From: Salipiger pentaromativorans
Lineage (GTDB): Bacteria; Pseudomonadota; Alphaproteobacteria; Rhodobacterales; Rhodobacteraceae
Assembly: GCF_024721115.1 (NCBI RefSeq)
Contig: NZ_JAMDHK010000003.1
Coordinates: 1 to 64,000 of the forward strand
Reading direction: 5' to 3'
Length of the DNA stretch: 64,000 nt
The translations under genes and the position numbers were made by a program. The notes beneath the pieces are model-generated. The model searched no databases and was not told the origin of the DNA. It was given only the letters and a program-made list of their open reading frames with translations. Positions 8,667 to 19,595 of this stretch are shown here, piece after piece (position 1 is the stretch's first letter; each line of letters opens with the position of its first letter).

Positions 8667-8767
8667 CGGACCCGGGCCTCGTCGCGGTTTGGCGGATGGT
8701 CCTTAGTGGCACAGAAGCCGCAGATGCTTCAACCGCCGAAGCACTCATGCGAAATCATTTGCACACC

Positions 8768-8805
8768 TAAGGATATTGCCTTTGCGACACTTTTCAATAA
8801 CCTTA
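8768..8805. promoter_or_regulatory. Inverted repeat in ectR-ectA region
   Basis: TAAGGATATTG (8768-8778) and CAATAACCTTA (8795-8805) form 11-bp arms with a single mismatch, separated by 16 bp. The element lies between the divergent ectR and ectA genes in an AT-rich stretch and is a candidate EctR binding region. Confidence 0.45.
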
Positions 8806-8873
8806 AATTTATCATCTAAAATCAACGACAATTTCCTCATATCGGCGGAAACCCGTCCAAAATCCTTTAGAGG

Positions 8874-8902
8874 TTGAAACTTTTCATCCGCCACATTAGT
8901 TT
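8874..8902 (+). promoter_or_regulatory. Predicted sigma-70 promoter of ectABC-ask
   Basis: TTGAAA (8874-8879) and TAGTTT (8897-8902) are separated by 17 bp and lie about 33 bp upstream of the ectA ATG. A GGAGGG ribosome-binding sequence follows at 8919-8924. The -35 is a close match and the -10 a weak match to consensus, as expected for a regulated promoter. Confidence 0.45.
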
Positions 8903-8934
8903 ATGGATCAAAGCAAACGGAGGGACCTGACCCG

Positions 8935-9471
8935 ATGCCGAAAGACAGCTACACGACCCGGAAAGAGGCACTTGTGCTGCGCAAGCCCGAGGCGACCGAT
9001 GGTGCCGCCATCTGGGAGCTGGTGCGCGCCTGCAAGCCGCTCGACGAGAATTCGATGTACTGCAATCTCGTTCAGGCCGAACATTTCCGCGACACCTGCG
9101 TGGTGGCGGAGCTGGACGGCGGGATCGTGGGCTGGATCTCCGGCCACATGATTCCAGGTCAGGACGCCTTCTTTGTCTGGCAGGTCGCCGTGAGCCCCAA
9201 GGCGCGCGGTCTGGGCCTTGGCCGCAAGATGCTGACGCATCTGGTGAACCGCAGCGAATGCGAAGACGCCACCTGCCTCAAGACCACCATCACCGAAGAC
9301 AACGATGCTTCCTGGGGCCTGTTCCGCAGCTTCGCCCGCGCCATCGGCGGCGAACTGACCGACACCCCGCATTACGAGTGCGACACGCATTTCGACGGGC
9401 AGCACGACACCGAGCATATGGTGACGATCACCCTGCCCGCCGAAGAGATCGCCCTGCCCCGCGCAGCCTGA
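8935..9471 (+). CDS. ectA: L-2,4-diaminobutyrate acetyltransferase EctA
   Basis: EctA acetylates L-2,4-diaminobutyrate with acetyl-CoA to N-gamma-acetyl-diaminobutyrate, the second step of ectoine synthesis in the cytoplasm. The 178-residue protein has the GNAT acetyl-CoA loop (VAVSPKARGLGLGRKML, about residues 82-98) and family blocks LVRACKPLDENSMYCNL and FFVWQVAVSP. It opens the operon ectA-ectB-ectC-ask, with 44 bases to ectB. Confidence 0.95.
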   Translation: MPKDSYTTRKEALVLRKPEATDGAAIWELVRACKPLDENSMYCNLVQAEHFRDTCVVAELDGGIVGWISGHMIPGQDAFFVWQVAVSPKARGLGLGRKMLTHLVNRSECEDATCLKTTITEDNDASWGLFRSFARAIGGELTDTPHYECDTHFDGQHDTEHMVTITLPAEEIALPRAA

Positions 9472-9515
9472 TCCGCGCCTGTCGCCTTTCCAATCAGATC
9501 CCGAAAGGACGTCTT

Positions 9516-10790
9516 ATGACTGCCGACATCTACACGCGCCGCGAAAGCGAAGCGCGCTCCTATTGCCGCAGCTTCCCGACCAGCTTCGTGAAGGCCAGCG
9601 GCTCCATCCTCACCGACGCCGAGGGCCGCGAGTATATCGACTTTCTCGCCGGCTGCTCGTCGCTGAACTACGGCCACAACGACCCCGACATGAAGGCCGC
9701 GCTGATCGAGCATATCTCGAACGATGGCGTGACCCACGGGCTCGACATGCACACCGCGCAGAAAGAGGCCTTCCTGACCGCCTTCGAGGAGATCATCCTT
9801 CAGCCGCGCGGCATGGACCACAAGGTGATGATGGTGGGCCCGACCGGCACCAACGCCGTCGAGGCCGCCATGAAGCTGGCCCGCAAGGTGACCGGCCGCA
9901 CCAATATCGTGGCCTTCACCAACGGTTTTCACGGCATGACGCTGGGCGCGCTGGCCGCCACCGGCAACGCGGGCAAGCGCGCGGGCGCCGGCATGCCGCT
10001 CGCCGGGGTGACCCGCCTGCCCTATGAGGGCGCCTTCGGGCCGGAGGTCGATACGCTGGCCCAGATCGAATGGATGCTGGAGAACCCGTCTTCGGGTCTC
10101 GATGCGCCCGCCGCCTTCCTGGTGGAGCCGGTTCAGGGCGAAGGCGGGCTGAATGCCGCCTCCAAGGAATGGATGCAGTGCATCGCGCGGCTGGCGAAAA
10201 AGCACGGCGCGCTGCTGATTGCCGACGACATCCAGGCGGGCCTCGGCCGCACCGGCACCTTTTTCTCCTTCGAGGAATTCGGCATCGAGCCTGATCTGAT
10301 CCCGCTGGCGAAATCGCTGTCGGGCATGGGCCTGCCCTTTGCCGCGCTGCTGGTGAAACCCGAACACGACATCTGGAAGCCCGCCGAACATAACGGCACC
10401 TTCCGGGGCAACACCCACGCCTTTGTCACCGCCCGCGTGGCGCTGGAAAAATTCTGGAAGGACAATGCCTTCCAGGACAGTATTAAAGCCAAGACGCGCA
10501 TCGTCGAGGCCGGGCTGACCGCGATTGCCGACATGATCGACGGCGCCCGCCTCAAGGGCCGGGGCCTGATGCGCGGCGTCGATGTGGGCTCGGGAGATCT
10601 GGCCGGGCGCATCTGCGCCGAGGCGTTCCAGCGCGGGCTGATCATCGAGACCTCGGGCGCGCATGACGAGGTGGTCAAGGTGCTGGCACCGCTGACCACC
10701 ACCGAGGCGGAATTCGCGAAAGGGTTTGAAATCCTGCGCGACGCCACCCGTGCCGCCCTCACCGAAACAACCAAGATTGCAGCGGAGTAA
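9516..10790 (+). CDS. ectB: Diaminobutyrate-2-oxoglutarate aminotransferase EctB
   Basis: EctB is the PLP-dependent class III aminotransferase that converts aspartate semialdehyde to L-2,4-diaminobutyrate using glutamate, the first committed step to ectoine. The 424-residue product has the class III blocks: VGPTGTNAVEAAMKLARK, ADDIQAGLGRTGTFFSF and LIPLAKSLSGMGLP, the last containing the PLP lysine. The start at 9516 follows an AAAGGA ribosome-binding site; an upstream in-frame ATG at 9258 would overlap ectA and is rejected. Five bases separate its stop from ectC. Confidence 0.95.
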   Translation: MTADIYTRRESEARSYCRSFPTSFVKASGSILTDAEGREYIDFLAGCSSLNYGHNDPDMKAALIEHISNDGVTHGLDMHTAQKEAFLTAFEEIILQPRGMDHKVMMVGPTGTNAVEAAMKLARKVTGRTNIVAFTNGFHGMTLGALAATGNAGKRAGAGMPLAGVTRLPYEGAFGPEVDTLAQIEWMLENPSSGLDAPAAFLVEPVQGEGGLNAASKEWMQCIARLAKKHGALLIADDIQAGLGRTGTFFSFEEFGIEPDLIPLAKSLSGMGLPFAALLVKPEHDIWKPAEHNGTFRGNTHAFVTARVALEKFWKDNAFQDSIKAKTRIVEAGLTAIADMIDGARLKGRGLMRGVDVGSGDLAGRICAEAFQRGLIIETSGAHDEVVKVLAPLTTTEAEFAKGFEILRDATRAALTETTKIAAE

Positions 10791-10795
10791 CCGAT

Positions 10796-11188
10796 ATGAT
10801 CGTTCGCGACTTCAACGAGCTGAAAAACACCGACAAATGCGTGGCCGACGCGCGCTGGACCTCGACCCGCCTGCTGCTGGCGGATGACGGGATGGGGTTC
10901 TCGTTCCACATCACCGTGCTGGAAGCGGGTTCGGAACATACGTTCCACTACAAGCACCATTTCGAAAGCGTCTACTGCATGGCCGGCAAGGGCTCGATCA
11001 CCGATCTCGCCACCGGCGAGACCCACGCGATCAGGCCGGGCGTCATGTATGCGCTGAACCTGCATGACAAGCATATCCTGCGCGCCGAGGAAGAGCTGCA
11101 CATGGCCTGCTGCTTCAACCCGCCGATCACCGGCACCGAGGTGCACCGTGAGGACGGCTCCTACGCACCGGCCGAGGAGGTGGCGTAA
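10796..11188 (+). CDS. ectC: L-ectoine synthase EctC
   Basis: EctC is a cupin-fold hydro-lyase that closes the tetrahydropyrimidine ring of N-gamma-acetyl-diaminobutyrate to give ectoine. The 130 residues match the family size, starting MIVRDFNELKNTDKCV and containing the metal-binding cupin region EHTFHYKHHFESVYCMAGKG. The gene lies between ectB and the aspartokinase with almost no spacing. No ectD hydroxylase gene follows, so 5-hydroxyectoine is not encoded here. Confidence 0.95.
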   Translation: MIVRDFNELKNTDKCVADARWTSTRLLLADDGMGFSFHITVLEAGSEHTFHYKHHFESVYCMAGKGSITDLATGETHAIRPGVMYALNLHDKHILRAEEELHMACCFNPPITGTEVHREDGSYAPAEEVA

Positions 11189-11191
11189 GCC

Positions 11192-12619
11192 ATGGCGGAG
11201 CATACGGTTGAAAAGATCGGCGGGACCTCCATGTCCCGCCTGAACGAGCTGCGCGACACGCTGTTTATCGGCGGTCGCGAGGGCGGTGACCGCTATGGCC
11301 GTATCTTCGTGGTCTCGGCCTTTGGCGGCATCACCAACCTGCTGCTCGAACACAAGAAAACCGGCGAGCCGGGCGTCTACGGCCAGTTCGCCGCCTCGGA
11401 CAACAGCCACGGCTGGCACGACGCGCTGAACCGCGTGGCCGATGCGATGATCGCCGCGCACACCGCCGTGCTCGACCACCCCGCCGACATCGAGGCCGCC
11501 ACCGATTTCGTGCGCACCCGCATCGACGGCGCGCGCAACTGCCTGATCGACCTGGCCCGCGTCTGCTCCTACGGCCACTTCCGGCTGTCGGAGCACATGC
11601 TGCAAACCCGCGAACTTCTTTCGGGGCTGGGTGAGGCGCATTCGGCCTATGTGACCGTGCTTCTGCTACAGCGCGCGGGCGTGGATGCGCGGCTGGTCGA
11701 TCTGAGCGGCTGGCGCGGCGACGGCGACGTGACGCTGGAAGAACGCATCACCGGCGCCATGGAGGGCATCGACCCGATGTCGGAAATGCCCATCGTCACC
11801 GGCTATGCGCAATGCGCCGAGGGGCTGATGCGCGAATTCGACCGCGGCTATTCCGAGGTGACCTTCTCGCATCTGGCAGCGCTGACCGGCGCGCGCGAGG
11901 CGATCATTCACAAGGAATTCCACCTCTCCTCCGCCGACCCCAACCTCGTGGGCCCGGAGGCGGTGCGCAAGCTGGGCCGGACGAATTACGACGTGGCCGA
12001 CCAGCTCTCGAACATGGGGATGGAGGCGATCCACCCCAAGGCCGCCAAGACGCTGCGCCAGGCCGATGTGCCGCTGCGCGTCACCAATGCCTTCGAGCCG
12101 GAGGATCCCGGCACGCTGATCGACGACCAGCCCGCCGAGACGGCGGCGGTCGAGATCGTCACCGGGCTCGACATCATCGCGTTGGAGCTGTTCGAACAGG
12201 ACATGGTGGGGGTGAAGGGCTACGATTCCGCCATCCTCGACGTGCTGACGCGGCATGACGTGCGGATCGTCTCGAAAGTCTCGAACGCCAACACGATCAC
12301 CCACTACGTCGATGCCTCGCTGAAAAGCATGCGGCGGGTGGAAAAGGATCTGTCCAGGCTCTACCCCTCGGCGCGGATCTCGTCGCGGACGCTGGCCATG
12401 GCCTCGGTCATCGGGCGCGATCTGAACGGGCTCTCCTGCCTGCAACGCGGACTTCTGGCGATTGCCGCCGAGGGGCTCGAGGCGCTGGGGGCCAGCCAGG
12501 GGCCGCGCAATGTGGACGTGCAGTTCGTGCTGGAGCGCGAGATCCTCAAACCGGTCATCAAGGCGCTGCACCAGACCTTCATCGAAGACAACGCCCCGGC
12601 CCTCCGGCAAGCCGCCTGA
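11192..12619 (+). CDS. ask_ect: Ectoine-type aspartokinase Ask_Ect
   Basis: This 475-residue aspartokinase phosphorylates aspartate to feed aspartate semialdehyde into ectoine synthesis. It starts with the kinase signature VEKIGGTSMSRLNELRD and has the EVTFSHLAALTGAREAIIHKEFHL substrate-site region typical of the ectoine-dedicated Ask_Ect group. A C-terminal ACT-like portion follows (about residues 315-460). It starts three bases after the ectC stop. Dedicated aspartokinases of this type are thought to escape normal amino-acid feedback, which would let flux rise under salt stress. Confidence 0.92.
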   Translation: MAEHTVEKIGGTSMSRLNELRDTLFIGGREGGDRYGRIFVVSAFGGITNLLLEHKKTGEPGVYGQFAASDNSHGWHDALNRVADAMIAAHTAVLDHPADIEAATDFVRTRIDGARNCLIDLARVCSYGHFRLSEHMLQTRELLSGLGEAHSAYVTVLLLQRAGVDARLVDLSGWRGDGDVTLEERITGAMEGIDPMSEMPIVTGYAQCAEGLMREFDRGYSEVTFSHLAALTGAREAIIHKEFHLSSADPNLVGPEAVRKLGRTNYDVADQLSNMGMEAIHPKAAKTLRQADVPLRVTNAFEPEDPGTLIDDQPAETAAVEIVTGLDIIALELFEQDMVGVKGYDSAILDVLTRHDVRIVSKVSNANTITHYVDASLKSMRRVEKDLSRLYPSARISSRTLAMASVIGRDLNGLSCLQRGLLAIAAEGLEALGASQGPRNVDVQFVLEREILKPVIKALHQTFIEDNAPALRQAA

Positions 12620-12640
12620 GGTCGGGAAGAACACAGCGTA

Positions 12641-12668
12641 GGGTGGGCAATTTGCCCACCCTTTTTTT
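12641..12668 (+). terminator. Palindromic terminator of ectABC-ask operon
   Basis: GGGTGGGCAA (12641-12650) and TTGCCCACCC form a 10-bp perfect stem around a single base, followed by seven T residues (12662-12668). This is a good intrinsic terminator 21 bp past the aspartokinase stop. The stem belongs to a dispersed repeat family found twice more in the window. Confidence 0.75.
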
Positions 12669-12752
12669 ATGCGCACCGCAAGCGGCGCACAGCCGGACTG
12701 TCGCCCTCGTGGCTTTTCCCGCCGAACCGCTCCACACAATCGTCGAACACTC

Positions 12753-12775
12753 GTAGGGTGGGCAATTTGCCCACC
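12753..12775. repeat. Second copy of GTAGGGTGGGCA palindrome
   Basis: This is an exact 23-base match to 12638-12660, located 115 bp further on, but with no T-run after it. It lies in the short convergent gap between the ectoine operon and katG. A third, slightly altered copy occurs at 21577-21600. Confidence 0.8.
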
Positions 12776-12926
12776 ATTCCCCACACAAAGGGAGCCGCGC
12801 CCGGCGCTTTCGGCCTTGATTCGGCGCCATGGGCGCAGGGATTGACCAAAAAACCCGCCCCGCGATATTGCGGAGCGGGCTGAGGGCGCGGGTCGCGCGG
12901 CAGGAGACCCTGCCGCGCCTCTCACA

Positions 12927-15128
<2,202 letters not shown>

Positions 15129-15218
15129 TCAGGCGCGGGAAAAGACCCGTCACACTCCGCCTGCCGTCCCGGCAGCGGCGTGCGATCCGGCACCTCCTCC
15201 CGTCTTGGAATCGTTCTA

Positions 15219-15262
15219 GCATGGGGTTTCAATAATGCATAATTTCATTTTCTTACCCATGC
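15219..15262. promoter_or_regulatory. Inverted repeat upstream of katG
   Basis: GCATGGG (15219-15225) and CCCATGC (15256-15262) are perfect 7-bp arms around a 30-bp AT-rich core, about 120 bp upstream of katG. The surrounding 15102-15438 gap has no gene. The sequence does not clearly match the OxyR ATAG-N7-CTAT pattern, so the regulator is unknown. Confidence 0.35.
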
Positions 15263-15438
15263 GATAAGAATTTCAAATCAACCTTCGCCGCTAACATCCC
15301 TCTTCCCTTTCAAGCACTTGCCTTGGAAGCCCTGGCTGAGCCGGACCGGGAACAGGCCCATAGGCCCGGCACAACGGCCCCCCCGCGCAGGCACTGCATG
15401 CGAAGCGCCGCCCCCGGAAACCCGCCTTGTCAGAGAGG

Positions 15439-16560
15439 TCAGTTGCCCGTCAGCGTGGTGCTGACCTGAATGAGCCCGGTGCCCAGCGAATCCAGCACAT
15501 AGCTGCCCGCCGCCGTGACCGCATCCACCGGCCCGCCATCGTTGCGCAGCACCTGATACATCCGCGCCAGCCGCAGAAAGCGGGAATGGCGCAGCGGGCT
15601 TTCCGGCTCCACCGTCGAAATGTCGATGAGCTGCACCTGCGCCTCGCGCGCGGCGCGCTCCACCACCGGGTTCTCGACATCCACCGCGCCGAGCCGGGGC
15701 CGCCCGGTGGAGAGCGCCGAGGACAGCGCCAGCGCGCGGTCGTCCTTGGCCACCAGCACGCTGATCGGCCGATCGAGAGGCCCCAGGGACATCAGCTGCT
15801 CGCGGAACACCAGCACGTCGATGTCCGGCGCGATCAGCACCACATCCGCATCCCGCACCACGCGCCGTTCACCGCCGATGGCCAGCGTCCGCAGCGCCTC
15901 CATCGACAGCCAGCCGCCCATGGAATGCGCCACCAGCACCGTGTCGCCGCCCTGCCGGTCGAGATCGGAGAGCAGCGAGGCCAGCGCGTCGCGCGACCAG
16001 AGCGCCTCCTGCCGGTCGGCCACATAATCCAGCGGGCGGCCCTTGGAAGGCCAGGAGAACAGCACCGGCGGCGTCTGCATCCCCGCCTCGAAGCTGAGCT
16101 TTGCCAGCCGCAGCAGCGCTTCCTGAAAGGTGTAGTTATACCCGTGTACGAAGACGAGCGTCTCGGGGTTCGCCACCCCGGCCCCGTCGCGCGCCACCCG
16201 CGACAGCAATGCGCTCCGATCCATAACCCCATGACCGACAATCAGGAAATCCTGCTCGGGGTCAGGCGCGCCCTGACGCCAGTAGATCCCACGTTCGCGC
16301 GGATGCGGCGGGACCGAGACATCGAACCAGCGATAGCTCAGCCCCAGCGCGGGGTGTTCGGAAAAGCCGATGGCGGGGTCGGGCATCGGCGCGCGCGTCG
16401 TCGCCACGTAAAGACGCACCACCTGCGCCTCCGCGACGGGCGCCACCGGAATCAGCGCCTCGGGGCCGGGCCGCGGCGTGCAGGCGGCCAGAAGCAGCAG
16501 CAGCGCCGCCAGACCGCGCCACAGCCCGAAAAGGCCCCAGATGCTCCGCCCGTTCCGCAA
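15439..16560 (-). CDS. Alpha/beta hydrolase lipoprotein, DUF900
   Basis: A membrane leader ending in a lipobox (LLAACTP) precedes a DUF900-type alpha/beta hydrolase. The family blocks are VFVHGYNYTFQEALLR, with an oxyanion-type HG, and VAHSMGGWLSMEALR, with the nucleophile elbow Ser; an FSWPSKG block lies between. The 373-residue protein is probably anchored to the envelope and hydrolyses an ester, but the substrate is unknown. It is divergent from the 2-oxoacid oxidoreductase operon and unrelated to it in sequence. Confidence 0.8.
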   Translation of the reverse strand: MRNGRSIWGLFGLWRGLAALLLLLAACTPRPGPEALIPVAPVAEAQVVRLYVATTRAPMPDPAIGFSEHPALGLSYRWFDVSVPPHPRERGIYWRQGAPDPEQDFLIVGHGVMDRSALLSRVARDGAGVANPETLVFVHGYNYTFQEALLRLAKLSFEAGMQTPPVLFSWPSKGRPLDYVADRQEALWSRDALASLLSDLDRQGGDTVLVAHSMGGWLSMEALRTLAIGGERRVVRDADVVLIAPDIDVLVFREQLMSLGPLDRPISVLVAKDDRALALSSALSTGRPRLGAVDVENPVVERAAREAQVQLIDISTVEPESPLRHSRFLRLARMYQVLRNDGGPVDAVTAAGSYVLDSLGTGLIQVSTTLTGN

Positions 16561-16779
16561 ACCGCCTCCCGACTCGTGCCCACGCCCGAGTCCATAGCCT
16601 CACGCGATGACAGCGAAAAGACAGATCTCCCAACCATTCCGTTTCCGGAATTTGTCACCTGCCCGCGCGCTGAGCAGGACCCCGCCGAAAGCGCCCGATG
16701 AGCAGGCATCCCCGTGGGCGGCCCCGCCCCCTTTGACCTGTGTCATATCTTGTTAGCGTCAGGCCGATACTCTGCCCTC

Positions 16780-17346
16780 ATGATCGAATACCGTATCCAC
16801 GGCCGGGGCGGACAAGGGAGCGTTTCGGCCGCCTATCTTCTGGCCTCCGCCGCCTTCGAGGCGGGGCGCATGTGCCAGGCCTTCCCCGCTTTCGGCGCCG
16901 AGCGCCGGGGCGCCCCGGTCACCGCCTTCGTGCGGACCGACGACAAACCGATCGAGCTGCGCGCCCAGGTGCGCCGCCCGCATTACCTCATCGTTCAGGA
17001 CGACACGCTGCTGCATGACGAGGCGATCACCGCCGGTCTGCGCCCCGGCGGCGGCATGGTGGTGAACTCCGCGCAGGACAGCACCGAGGTGAGCGCGCAT
17101 TTCGGCTGCCGCGCGCTCTGCGTGCCCGCCAACGCGCTGGCGGTGGAGATGATCGGCCGGCCCATCCCCAACGCCGTGCTGCTCTCGGTGCTGCTGACAC
17201 TCACCGGCGACCTGCCGCTCGACGCGCTGAAATCCGCGCTGGCCAAGCGCTTCTCCGGCAAAGTGCTGGAGGGCAATCTGAAGATGGTGGACCGCGCGGC
17301 GAAGATGGCAGAGGTCGGCGCCTGGAAGGAAAACGAAGATGCGTGA
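16780..17346 (+). CDS. 2-oxoacid:acceptor oxidoreductase gamma subunit
   Basis: This is the gamma subunit of a multi-subunit, CoA-dependent 2-oxoacid oxidoreductase (PFOR/phenylglyoxylate dehydrogenase superfamily). The opening IHGRGGQGSVSAAYLLASAA and the FPAFGAERRGAPVTAFVR block are diagnostic. The start at 16780 was chosen because the conserved domain begins directly there; the longer frame from 16714 adds an unconserved leader. It overlaps the alpha-subunit gene by 8 bases. Gene order gamma-alpha-beta-flavoprotein points to the Pad-like, NADH-coupled type of enzyme. Confidence 0.85.
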   Translation: MIEYRIHGRGGQGSVSAAYLLASAAFEAGRMCQAFPAFGAERRGAPVTAFVRTDDKPIELRAQVRRPHYLIVQDDTLLHDEAITAGLRPGGGMVVNSAQDSTEVSAHFGCRALCVPANALAVEMIGRPIPNAVLLSVLLTLTGDLPLDALKSALAKRFSGKVLEGNLKMVDRAAKMAEVGAWKENEDA

Positions 17347-18508
17347 AGCGCTTGAAGGCAGTCAGGCCATCGCGCGGGCGGTGACGCTGTGCAAACCCGA
17401 CGTGGTCGCCGCCTACCCGATCACCCCGCAGACCCATATCGTTGAGAACCTCTCGGAACTGGTCGCGGAGGGCGATCTGCACACCGAATTCGTCAGCGTC
17501 GAATCCGAATTCTCCGCCGCCTCGGTGGTGCTGGGCGCCGCCGCGGCGGGCGCGCGCGCCTATACCGCCAGCGCCTCGCAGGGCGTGCTGCTCATGGCCG
17601 AGGTGCTGTTCAACATCGCTGGGCTGCGCATTCCGCTGGTGATGACCGTCGCCAACCGCGCCGTCTCCGGCCCGCTGTCGATCTGGAACGACCACGCCGA
17701 CTCGATGGCCGTGCGTGACAGCGGCTGGATCCAGCTGCACTGCGTCTCGAACCAGGAGGCGGTGGACACCACCATTCAGGCCTTCCGCATCGCGCAGGAA
17801 ACGGATCTGCCGGTGATGGTCTGCATGGACGGTTTCATCCTCACCCATGTGATGGAGCCCATCGACCTGCCCGAACAGTCCGAGGTCGATGCCTGGCTGC
17901 CGCCCTTCGTCTTCGACCGGGCGCTCGACCCGAGCGACCCGAAATCGCTCGGCATGATGGTCACGCCCGACTATTTCCCCGAGATCCGCCACGCCCATCA
18001 CGCGGCCATGGAAAAGGCGCTGCCGGTGATCGAGGCGACCGACCGCGACTGGGAGGCGAGCTTTGGCCGTGCCTGCGGCGGGCTTCTGACGGTCGAGGGC
18101 GATGCCGGCGCCAGGGTCGGCATCCTCGCCATGGGCTCCACCGTGGGCACGCTGCGCGCGGGCATGGCCGAACCGGGTGCGGCACCCGCCCGGCTCATCA
18201 CCCTGCGCGCCTTCCGCCCCTTCCCGGCAAAGGCGCTGCGCGACGCCGCGAGAGGGCTCGACCACCTCATTGTCATCGACCGGGCGATCTCGCCCGGCGC
18301 GGGCGGCGTGGTCGGGCTGGAGGTCGCCGCAGCGCTCGCGGGCCATCCCGATATGCCCAGGCTGCACAACCATGCGCTCGGCCTTGGCGGGCGCGACATT
18401 CCCGAAACCATCTATGCTGATCTGATCGCCGCCATCGAGGACACCGACGCCCCCGGCTTCTCGGTCTTCGATGCCGATCTGAGCAAACTCGCCCCGGAGG
18501 ACCGCTGA
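17339..18508 (+). CDS. 2-oxoacid:acceptor oxidoreductase alpha subunit
   Basis: The 389-residue alpha subunit combines the pyrimidine-binding TPP domain (AAYPITPQTHIVENLSEL; FVSVESEFSAASVVLGAAAAG) with a C-terminal transketolase-like domain (about residues 255-375, GVLAMGSTVGT... and VIDRAISPGAGGVVGLEV). With the beta subunit it forms the thiamine diphosphate site that decarboxylates a 2-oxoacid and transfers the acyl group to CoA. Its stop overlaps the beta-subunit start by one base (TGATG). The substrate, whether pyruvate, an aryl pyruvate or phenylglyoxylate, cannot be read from the sequence. Confidence 0.87.
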   Translation: MREALEGSQAIARAVTLCKPDVVAAYPITPQTHIVENLSELVAEGDLHTEFVSVESEFSAASVVLGAAAAGARAYTASASQGVLLMAEVLFNIAGLRIPLVMTVANRAVSGPLSIWNDHADSMAVRDSGWIQLHCVSNQEAVDTTIQAFRIAQETDLPVMVCMDGFILTHVMEPIDLPEQSEVDAWLPPFVFDRALDPSDPKSLGMMVTPDYFPEIRHAHHAAMEKALPVIEATDRDWEASFGRACGGLLTVEGDAGARVGILAMGSTVGTLRAGMAEPGAAPARLITLRAFRPFPAKALRDAARGLDHLIVIDRAISPGAGGVVGLEVAAALAGHPDMPRLHNHALGLGGRDIPETIYADLIAAIEDTDAPGFSVFDADLSKLAPEDR

Positions 18509-19593
18509 TGTCCGACCCGACCCCCTCAGGATCGTCCATGCCCGACAATCCCCGCCTCGCCGAACTCCGCCGCAAACACGGGCGTCCGCCGCAGGCGCCG
18601 GGCGCCGAGCCGCCGCAGATCACCCCCCGCGACAGCCAGCCGCGCTTTCGCGGGCTGGAATCCGGCCACCGCGCCTGTCAGGGCTGCGGCGAGGCGCTGG
18701 CTGCAAGGCTGGTGATGGAAAGCGCCGGACCCGATGTCATGGTGTCGAACGCCACCGGCTGTCTGGAGGTCTTTACCACCACCTGGCCGCAATCGGCCTG
18801 GCGCGTGCCGTGGATCCATTCGCTCTTTGAAAACGCCTCCGCCGTGGCCTCCGGCATGGAGGCCGCGATGAAGGCAAAGGGCAAAAACACCAAGGTTCTG
18901 GCCTTCGGCGGCGACGGCTCGACCTATGACATCGGCTTCCAGACGCTTTCGGGCATGCTCGAACGGCAGCACAATGTGCTCTATGTCTGCTACGACAACG
19001 AGGCCTATATGAACACCGGCGTGCAGCGGTCCTCCTCGACCCCGCACGCGGCGGCGACCACCACCTCGCCCGCCGGCAAGGAGCGGATGGGCAAGCGGCA
19101 TCTCAAGAAAGACCTGCTGTCGATCATCGCCGCCCATCACATCCCCTATGCCGCTGCCGCCTCGGTCGCCTATCCGCAGGATCTGCAACGCAAGGTGCGC
19201 TATGCCATGGGGATCGAGGGGCCGACCTTCCTCGTCATCCACTCGCCCTGCCCGCTCGGCTGGAAACACGACTCGTGCCTGACCATCGAGGTGGCGCGCC
19301 GCGCGGTGGAATGCGGCCTTTTCCCGCTGGTCGAGCTGGAGCGCGGCGCGGTGACCAATGTCATGCCGATCCGCAAGCCCCGCCCGGTGCGCGATTATCT
19401 CGAGTTGCAGGGCCGCTTTCGCCATCTCTTTGCCGAGGATCCCCGCGCCGAGGAAGAACAGGCGCATCTACAGGCGCTGGCCGACCACAATATCGCGACC
19501 TTCGGGCTGACCGGCGATGCCGAAGACCCCGCCGATACCGGCGGCGCGGCGCTGGTGCATCGCGGCGGACCGCTGGCTTCGGGAGGGTTCTGA
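18508..19593 (+). CDS. 2-oxoacid:acceptor oxidoreductase beta subunit
   Basis: The 361-residue beta subunit holds the TPP pyrophosphate-binding motif FGGDGSTYDIGFQTLSGM followed by YDNEAYMNTG. It also has the four cysteines that ligate the proximal [4Fe-4S] cluster in this family: the CQGC pair near residue 57, the ATGC cysteine near 86, and the SPCPLGW cysteine near 250. The extended N-terminus of about 50 residues is poorly conserved, so a later start is possible. The flavoprotein subunit gene begins 2 bases after its stop, which indicates one complex. Confidence 0.88.
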   Translation: MSDPTPSGSSMPDNPRLAELRRKHGRPPQAPGAEPPQITPRDSQPRFRGLESGHRACQGCGEALAARLVMESAGPDVMVSNATGCLEVFTTTWPQSAWRVPWIHSLFENASAVASGMEAAMKAKGKNTKVLAFGGDGSTYDIGFQTLSGMLERQHNVLYVCYDNEAYMNTGVQRSSSTPHAAATTTSPAGKERMGKRHLKKDLLSIIAAHHIPYAAAASVAYPQDLQRKVRYAMGIEGPTFLVIHSPCPLGWKHDSCLTIEVARRAVECGLFPLVELERGAVTNVMPIRKPRPVRDYLELQGRFRHLFAEDPRAEEEQAHLQALADHNIATFGLTGDAEDPADTGGAALVHRGGPLASGGF

Positions 19594-19595
19594 TC

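Noticed and set aside
15219-15262. OxyR binding site upstream of katG
   Set aside because: The inverted repeat is real, but it does not follow the OxyR four-block pattern and no oxyR gene is nearby.
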